Part shown: in pieces, positions 58,868 through 64,000 of the stretch
How the letters are laid out: every line of letters starts with the position of its first letter
How positions within the stretch are numbered: the first letter of the stretch is position 1
Source of the DNA: Lewinella sp. 4G2
GTDB lineage: Bacteria > Bacteroidota > Bacteroidia > Chitinophagales > Saprospiraceae
Assembly (NCBI RefSeq): GCF_001625015.1
Contig: NZ_LVWJ02000014.1
Coordinates: forward strand, 3,162,001-3,226,000
Direction of reading: 5' to 3'
DNA length: 64,000 nucleotides
The notes under the pieces: model-generated
What the model saw: the letters and a program-made list of their open reading frames with translations, nothing else
Told to the model about the DNA's origin: nothing
Database searches by the model: none
Made by a program: the position numbers and the translations under genes

Positions 58868-60241
58868 CTAATTTAAGATGTACGGTTGGTGCTTGCGCAA
58901 TCCGTAATTCTGTTTCAGGAATTTGGAGTCCAGGGTTTTGTCCGAAATGGCGATCGCGGCGCCGAGGGCGGAACCCAGGGACGAGTCCGTCGTCCGGACT
59001 TTGAGGTGGCGGTAGCGGTGGGCGATTAGTTTTACGTAGACGGCGTTGTCGCTGAAGCCACCGTCGATGAAGAGTTTGCGGACTTTCGTTTCGCCCAGGG
59101 CCGCGTCGAGGCTGCGGCACTGGAAGTCGACCAATTCGCGCATGAGTTGGTGGTAGGCGCGTTCGTAGGTCCAGGACTTCGGCAGTTTGGTTTTGCCCGG
59201 CTGCCCGGTGTTGTCCAGGTGCTTGAAGTGGAAGCGGGGTTTGGGCTTGGCCGCTAGCTCATCGTTGATCTTCCGGTTGAAGGTGACGGATTTGTGGCGG
59301 CTGCGGTCTACTCCGTAATGTTCGGCCAGGGTGGTGATCTGGTGTTTGTACTCCTCGCCGAGGAAGAGCCGGGCGGCCTTCACCGGTTTGCCGTCGATAC
59401 GCATGTAGTTGATGCAGTTGCGGTCGAGGTCCTCCTGCGTAAGCTGGCCTTCGGCGAAGGGGTTCAGCGAGATGCTCCAGGTGCCGGTGGAGATGAGGAC
59501 AAAGGGCTTCCGTTCCGAGCGGATGTACGGCAGCAGGGCCGCCGAACTGTCGTGAATCCCCACGCCGATCTTCATCCGCCGACCGTTGTAGTTCATGTTG
59601 ATGCTCGTCTCGGTCGAAACGATGGGGGGAAGTACGCGGTGGATGTCTTCCTTATATACCCATTTGTGATAATCCCCCTTTCCGTAATCCCACAGCGCCG
59701 TGTGGCAGCCGATGCTCGTGTATTCGCTGATGGGAATTCCCGTAAAGACGTAGCTCAGGAATTGGGGGAGGTGGAGGGAGTACTTGATCTTCCGAAACAC
59801 CTTCGGCCGGTGGTGCTTGAGCCAGTACAATTGCATCCCCGAATTCAACATCCCCGATGGGGGAGATCCGGTGCTCATGGTGAGGGTATTCCCGGGCCCA
59901 TACCTGCGTTCAAAATCCTTGCTTAGCACCTGCGGCAGCGCCTTCTCGTAATTGTAGAGCGGCGTGAGGACCTGGCCGTCCGCATCGAGGTGGACGAAGC
60001 TGGCGCCGTAGCTCGAAAAATTGATGGCCTTGACGTGGTACTCGCGGGCCTCGAGGATGCGGTGAAACACCTCGCATAGCCAGCTGCTGAGGGCGTCGAC
60101 GTCTTCGGTGGGGAAGCCATCCTCGTCCTCGATCATCTCGAAAGTGACGTATTCCCGGTGGACCTCGCGGAAATCCTCGTCGAAGAGAAAGAACTTCTTA
60201 TTGCTGCGGCCAATGTCGAAAACGGCGGTGACGCTTTGCAT
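58868..60241 (-). CDS. rhaB: FGGY-family carbohydrate kinase, predicted L-rhamnulokinase
   Basis: 457 aa. The N-terminal actin-like fold has AVFDIGRSNKKFFLFDED and INFSSYGASFVHLDADG. The C-terminal half has LISTGTWSISLNPFAEG and RKLFIDGGFSDNAVYVKLIA with ALGAAIAISD at the end, all FGGY features. Its place between rhamnose isomerase and permease genes argues for phosphorylation of L-rhamnulose at O-1. FGGY sugar specificity is not visible in sequence, so fuculokinase or xylulokinase activity cannot be excluded. A dispersed element copy (59926-59942) lies in the coding sequence. Confidence 0.82.
   Translation of the reverse strand: MQSVTAVFDIGRSNKKFFLFDEDFREVHREYVTFEMIEDEDGFPTEDVDALSSWLCEVFHRILEAREYHVKAINFSSYGASFVHLDADGQVLTPLYNYEKALPQVLSKDFERRYGPGNTLTMSTGSPPSGMLNSGMQLYWLKHHRPKVFRKIKYSLHLPQFLSYVFTGIPISEYTSIGCHTALWDYGKGDYHKWVYKEDIHRVLPPIVSTETSINMNYNGRRMKIGVGIHDSSAALLPYIRSERKPFVLISTGTWSISLNPFAEGQLTQEDLDRNCINYMRIDGKPVKAARLFLGEEYKHQITTLAEHYGVDRSRHKSVTFNRKINDELAAKPKPRFHFKHLDNTGQPGKTKLPKSWTYERAYHQLMRELVDFQCRSLDAALGETKVRKLFIDGGFSDNAVYVKLIAHRYRHLKVRTTDSSLGSALGAAIAISDKTLDSKFLKQNYGLRKHQPYILN
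59926..59942 (+). repeat. Dispersed 17-bp element, copy 10 (inside the FGGY kinase)
   Basis: Exact GCACCTGCGGCAGCGCC; the gene reads through it on the opposite strand as Ala-Leu-Pro-Gln-Val, a frame unlike those at 4784 or 10954. Its left flank ATCCTTGCTT equals that of the copy at 23080. Confidence 0.82.
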
Positions 60242-60297
60242 TTGGGTGGTTTGTGGAAATGATCGGACCGGTTAAAGAGGAAGCGTAAGAGGCTGAA

Positions 60298-61575
60298 CTA
60301 CAGTCCAGTAGCCACCGTGTGCTTACCCCGCTCCTTAATGAGGCCGTCGCGCACCTGCAACGCGCGGTAGGCACCGATGGGGTCGAGGGCACCGCCAGTG
60401 GAGAGCCGTGCGCGCTGGAGGAGGGGCCTAACGTCCGTCCGGTAGGCGCCCTGGAGGATCTCCTGGCACTTGACGACGTCGTGGTTTTCCTGAGCCTGGG
60501 TGAGCGCATCCTGGTCGATGAGGAGCGCCTTGGCGTAGGCTTCCTGGATGGCTTCGAGGCTCTGGATGAGGTCTTCGAGCGGGTCCTTGATGTTGTGGCT
60601 GGCGTCGATCATCCAGGCCAGATCGGGATTGTGGGCGTTGTGTTGCATCCCGTAAACGAGCTCGTTGAAGATGAGGAAGAGCGCGTAGGGTTTGATGCTC
60701 CCGACCGTGAGATCGTCGTCGCCGTACTTGCTGTCGTTGAAGTGGAAACCACCCAGTTTGCCCTTGCTCATGAGGGTCGCTACGACCTGCTCGATGTTGG
60801 AATTGGGTAGGTGATGACCCAGATCCACGAGGGTGTAGGCGCGGTCGCCGCAAGCGTTGGCGAGCATGAAACTGGTGCCCCAATCCATGATGACCGTACT
60901 GTAAAAGTTGGGTTCGTAGGGCTTGTATTCGATGAGCAAACTCCAGTCGGCGGGCAGGCCGGCGTAGATTTCTTTACAGCTCTTTTCCGTCTGTTGAAGC
61001 GCCTTCTGGAAACTCCGCTGGCCGGGGAAACTGGTGCCGTCGGCGAGCCAAACCGTGAGCGCCTTGGAACCCAGTTTTTCGCCGATGCGCACCACTTCGT
61101 GGTTGTGCTCGACGGCCTGCGCGCGAATCGCCTCGTCCGTGTTGGCGAGGGAGCCGTGCTTGTAGCTGAGTGTGGCGCCGGGCTGGTCCTGAAAAGTATT
61201 GGAATTGATGGCGTCGAACACTATCCCGTGCTGGTCGGCGATCTGTTTAACGGCTTCGTAATCGGTCGGGGTATCCCAGGGAATGTGGAGGGAAACGGCG
61301 CCGGCCGTCCGCGTCAGGGCGTGGAGGATACCGACGTCGCTGATCTTTTGTTCGAGCGTGCCGGGTTCGCCGTGGAAGGAGAAGCGGCCGAAGCGGGTGC
61401 CGCCGGCGCCGAGCGCCCAGCTGGGGACGGCTACTTGGAAATCGGCTACTTTTTTTACTAGGGCGTCTACGTTTATGCCACTTGCGGAGAGGTTATTGGC
61501 TAGGTGGTTGTAGTTGGACTCGTGGGTGTTGAGGGGGCCGTTGGTGGTGGCTATTTGGTCTTTGGTTAGCTGCAT
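60298..61575 (-). CDS. rhaI: L-rhamnose isomerase (RhaI type)
   Basis: 425 aa from the ATG at 61575, where MQLTKDQIATTNGPLNTHES begins; an upstream ATG at 61725 would add unrelated residues. It is a TIM-barrel metalloenzyme converting L-rhamnose to L-rhamnulose. Typical segments: WALGAGGTRFGRFSFHGEPG, KALTVWLADGTSFPGQRSF, LLIEYKPYEPNFYSTVIMDWG, DLGHHLPNSNIEQVVATL and GGFHFNDSKYGDDDL. These carry the metal-binding Glu, Asp and His of the Pseudomonas-type rhamnose isomerase. It is flanked by RhaEW and a sugar kinase. Confidence 0.92.
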   Translation of the reverse strand: MQLTKDQIATTNGPLNTHESNYNHLANNLSASGINVDALVKKVADFQVAVPSWALGAGGTRFGRFSFHGEPGTLEQKISDVGILHALTRTAGAVSLHIPWDTPTDYEAVKQIADQHGIVFDAINSNTFQDQPGATLSYKHGSLANTDEAIRAQAVEHNHEVVRIGEKLGSKALTVWLADGTSFPGQRSFQKALQQTEKSCKEIYAGLPADWSLLIEYKPYEPNFYSTVIMDWGTSFMLANACGDRAYTLVDLGHHLPNSNIEQVVATLMSKGKLGGFHFNDSKYGDDDLTVGSIKPYALFLIFNELVYGMQHNAHNPDLAWMIDASHNIKDPLEDLIQSLEAIQEAYAKALLIDQDALTQAQENHDVVKCQEILQGAYRTDVRPLLQRARLSTGGALDPIGAYRALQVRDGLIKERGKHTVATGL

Positions 61576-61738
61576 GATGGGTGTTGATCGTTTTCGACAA
61601 GAGGAAAAAGAGGGAAAGGAGGAAAAGGGGGCTTCGCTTATCTCCTTCAGCTTCGCTAAAGGTTGTTTCGCAAAGAAGTATAAGGCGAAAGAGAGGATTG
61701 AGAGGGCGTGATAGTGAGACATCACGTTTGCTGAATGT

Positions 61739-61802
61739 CACGCCTATCACGCCTATCAAATCTGCCACGCCTATCACGTCTCCCCTCTCCTTCGGAGAGG
61801 GG
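61739..61802. repeat. CACGCCTAT repeats and a GC hairpin between rhamnose genes
   Basis: CACGCCTAT occurs at 61739, 61749 and 61766, and a hairpin CCCCTCTC-CTTCG-GAGAGGGG type structure (61782-61802) with a UUCG-like loop follows. They lie in the 263-bp gap between RhaEW and RhaI. They may be an mRNA-processing or operator region, with no proof. Confidence 0.5.
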
Positions 61803-61838
61803 TCGGGGGAGAGGATTTCTACGCGGGGAGCGGGCCTC

Positions 61839-63944
61839 CTACCTAACAAAAGCCGTAGCCATCCCTCCATCCACATTAATGATATTACCCGTTGTTTTTG
61901 TGAGGATGCCTACGCAGGCGAAAACGCCATCGGCGATATCGTCCGGGCGGATGATTTCGTTGAGGAGGTTGCGTTTGGCGTAATGGGCGGGGAGTTCCTC
62001 GACGGTGATGCCGTAGGCTTTGGCGCGCCCTTCAGCCCACTTGCCTTCCCAGATCTTGGAGCCGATGATGACGCCGTCGGGGTTGACGGTGTTGACTTTG
62101 ATGTGGTCTTTGCCGAGTTCGGCGGCGAGGAGGCGGCTCATGTGTTGCTGGGCTGCTTTGGCCGTGCCGTAGCCGACGTTGTTGGGGCCGGAGACGAGGC
62201 CGTTTTTGGAGGCGATGGAGATGAAGTCGCCACCGGTGCCCTGGTCGCGCATGATGCTGGCGGACGCCTGGGCCAGCATGAATTGGCCCTTGACGAGGAC
62301 GTTCTGGAGGATGTCCCAATCCTTCTCTGTGTGGTCTTCGAGTGGCTTTGAGATGGCCAGGCCGGCGGAGTGGACGACGATGTCTACGCCACCGAATTCG
62401 AGGGCGGCGGCGTCGAATGCTTTTTCGATGGAGTCGGCGCTGGTCACGTCGCAAACGGCGTAGGTGGATTGGTCGCGCTTGTAGGTGGCGTTGGCTTCTT
62501 TGAGCGCTTCTTCGTTGATGTCGGAGAGCACCACCACGGCGCCTTCCGCAGCGAGCTTATCGGCAATGGCCTTACCAATACCGCCACCAGCGCCGGTGAC
62601 GAGGGCCACCTTGCGGCTGAGAGTTTGTTCGGCGGGCATCCGCTGCAGTTTGGCTTCTTCGAGTAGCCAGTATTCGATGTCGAAAGCTTCCTGACGTGGC
62701 AGGGCCGTATACTCGGTGATGGCCTCCGCGCCACGCATCACGTTGATTGCGTTAATGTAAAATTCACTCGCCACGCGGGAGGTCTGTTTGTTCTTCGCAA
62801 AGCTGAAGAGACCGACGCCCGGATAGAGAATGATGACGGGGTTCGGGTCGCGTACGGCGGGGGAGTTATCCCGTTTGTGGTCGTTGTAGTATTTATGGTA
62901 ACCGGCGCGGTAGTCTGCGAAGGCGTCCTTGAGCTTGCTTAGGATGGCGTCGCGATCGGAAAGATCTTCGTCCGGCGCGAGGTCGAGCACGAGTGGTTGG
63001 ATCTTGGTGCGCAGGAAGTGGTCCGGGCAGGAAGTCCCCATCGGCGCGAGGCGGTCGATGTCGTAAGAGTTCGTGAATTGCAGCACGACGTCGGTATCCT
63101 GAAAGGTACCCACCTGCCGCTTTTCGCTGCTGGTGAGGCCGCGGAGCAGTGGCATCAATTTAGCTGCCTGCGCTTTCCGGGCGTCCGGCACGAGGCTTTC
63201 AACGCGTTGCCCGCCGAATACTTTATCGCCCTGAGCGGCCACCTTTTTTTCGATGTATTCGGAGGCCATCTCAATCACCTCCAGGCTGTTCATGTAGCTC
63301 TCGTAACTGGTATCGCCCCAAGTGAAAAGTCCGTGGCTCCCGAGCACGATCCCGCGGATTCCGGGGTTCTCGGCGAGGCAGCGTTCGAGTTGTAGGCCGA
63401 GGTCGAAACCCGGGCGTTGCCACGGCACCCAGCCCATCGTGTCGCCCCAAATTTCCTTGGTCACCTGCTCGCTGTCCTTGGCGGCGGCCACGGCGATCAG
63501 CGCGTCGGGGTGGAGGTGGTCGATGTGCTTAAACGGCAGTAGCCCGTGCAGCGGCGTATCAATAGATGGCGCGCGGCTGTCAAGATCATAAATACAGTGT
63601 TGGAACAGGCCGACCATGCGGTCTTCGTCTTCGAGGCCCCGGTATACTTTTTTAAGGTCGCGCAGGCGGTCTACGTAGAGCCCGGCGATGCCTTGGCGCG
63701 TCAAAGTTCCAATGTCCCCACCGGATCCTTTGACCCACATGACTTCCACGTCTTTTCCGGTCAGCGGATCCTTTTCGATCGTCTTGCAGCTCGTGTTTCC
63801 GCCGCCGTAGTTGGTGATCCGGAGGTCCGCCCCGAGGATATTCGAGCGGTATAAAAAGAGGGCAACCTGGTCGTCGCCGAGGCTGGCGGCGTGGGCGTCG
63901 TCCCAGAGGTAATCGACGTATTTAAAGGTAGTTGCGCTGGTCAT
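61839..63944 (-). CDS. rhaEW: Bifunctional rhamnulose-1-phosphate aldolase / L-lactaldehyde dehydrogenase (RhaEW)
   Basis: 701 aa fusion, first gene of the rhamnose cluster. The N-terminal half is a class II aldolase/adducin domain with metal-binding histidines (PFKHIDHLHPDALIAVAAA and IVLGSHGLFTWGDTSYESYM). It cleaves L-rhamnulose-1-phosphate to DHAP and L-lactaldehyde. The C-terminal 270 residues are an SDR with VALVTGAGGGIGKAIADKL, VVHSAGLAISKP and the catalytic VGYGTAKAAQQH, expected to oxidise L-lactaldehyde to L-lactate. This fusion is known from several rhamnose pathways. The start is fixed by the conserved beginning TTFKYVDYLWDDAHAASLG. Confidence 0.93.
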   Translation of the reverse strand: MTSATTFKYVDYLWDDAHAASLGDDQVALFLYRSNILGADLRITNYGGGNTSCKTIEKDPLTGKDVEVMWVKGSGGDIGTLTRQGIAGLYVDRLRDLKKVYRGLEDEDRMVGLFQHCIYDLDSRAPSIDTPLHGLLPFKHIDHLHPDALIAVAAAKDSEQVTKEIWGDTMGWVPWQRPGFDLGLQLERCLAENPGIRGIVLGSHGLFTWGDTSYESYMNSLEVIEMASEYIEKKVAAQGDKVFGGQRVESLVPDARKAQAAKLMPLLRGLTSSEKRQVGTFQDTDVVLQFTNSYDIDRLAPMGTSCPDHFLRTKIQPLVLDLAPDEDLSDRDAILSKLKDAFADYRAGYHKYYNDHKRDNSPAVRDPNPVIILYPGVGLFSFAKNKQTSRVASEFYINAINVMRGAEAITEYTALPRQEAFDIEYWLLEEAKLQRMPAEQTLSRKVALVTGAGGGIGKAIADKLAAEGAVVVLSDINEEALKEANATYKRDQSTYAVCDVTSADSIEKAFDAAALEFGGVDIVVHSAGLAISKPLEDHTEKDWDILQNVLVKGQFMLAQASASIMRDQGTGGDFISIASKNGLVSGPNNVGYGTAKAAQQHMSRLLAAELGKDHIKVNTVNPDGVIIGSKIWEGKWAEGRAKAYGITVEELPAHYAKRNLLNEIIRPDDIADGVFACVGILTKTTGNIINVDGGMATAFVR

Positions 63945-64000
63945 GTGTGGGTAATTAATGATGAAAGTCGGCCGTTTTGGCGGGTGTTGCTAAGTTATGG

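Noticed and set aside
1-64000. Prophage, insertion sequence or genomic island
   Set aside because: No integrase, transposase, phage structural gene or clear composition change was seen. The repeat features may be small non-autonomous elements but carry no such genes.

Overview
The window looks like ordinary chromosome from a member of the Bacteroidota, most likely the Saprospiria (Lewinella-like). The signs are type IX secretion C-terminal domains (1..1554 and 23126..24970), gldG, two SusC/FecA-type TonB-dependent receptors, DUF4249, DUF1573, DUF4856, paired DUF1501/DUF1800 proteins, and promoter boxes of the TAnnTTTG (-7) type. GC content appears moderately high and even. I see no transposase, integrase, phage gene, rRNA or CRISPR array. 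The lineage is inferred from gene content, not from a marker tree.

Layout. 1-7.6 kb: the end of a large PKD/T9SS adhesin, small secreted proteins, signal peptidase I, dapB, a beta-propeller protein, alanine dehydrogenase and a GreA-like protein. 7.7-10.3 kb (minus): succinyl-CoA-type 3-oxoacid CoA-transferase (scoA-scoB) and a DUF547 lipoprotein. 10.4-15.2 kb: tRNA-Ser(UGA) with its own promoter and terminator, a Mrp/ApbC ATPase, an NlpC/P60-like protein without its catalytic cysteine, a YhhQ transporter and a secreted protein. 15.2-26.7 kb (minus): DUF4340-gldG gliding genes, a DEAD-box helicase, a TonB receptor/DUF4249 pair and a DUF1501/DUF1800 pair. 26.9-36.0 kb: two tandem tail-less SSBs, glgX, a PyrR-like phosphoribosyltransferase, ChaN-like protein, pyrG, a two-motif aspartic protease and an aminotransferase. 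36.0-42.2 kb (minus): a compact operon DUF4856-imelysin-HTTM/VKGC-FecA-type receptor, probably for metal uptake. 42.3-49.7 kb: SGNH hydrolase/YkgJ pair, geranylgeranyl-reductase/ferredoxin pair, msrA, threonine aldolase, an effector-associated-domain-like protein, thyA and an SDR. 49.8-57 kb: a dicarboxylate symporter, a flavin disulfide reductase, NhaC, diacylglycerol kinase with a small membrane protein, and a vanadium-haloperoxidase-like lipoprotein. 57-64 kb (minus): an L-rhamnose catabolic run (RhaEW aldolase/dehydrogenase, RhaI isomerase, FGGY kinase, NCS1-type permease).

The most unusual signal is not a gene. The 17-bp sequence GCACCTGCGNCAGCGCC occurs ten times without mismatch in 64 kb, on both strands. 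It lies in intergenic DNA and inside genes in several different reading frames, including signal peptides and Ala/Pro linkers. By chance, well under one copy is expected. Other non-coding structure includes a palindrome family with ACC-TTTA-GGT cores, 15-bp tandem repeats, a 180-bp interrupted inverted repeat, two duplicated hairpin modules and a roughly 310-bp heptamer array running into the 3' end of the permease gene. Several genes also appear to begin 4-5 nt after a -7 box, which suggests leaderless transcripts.
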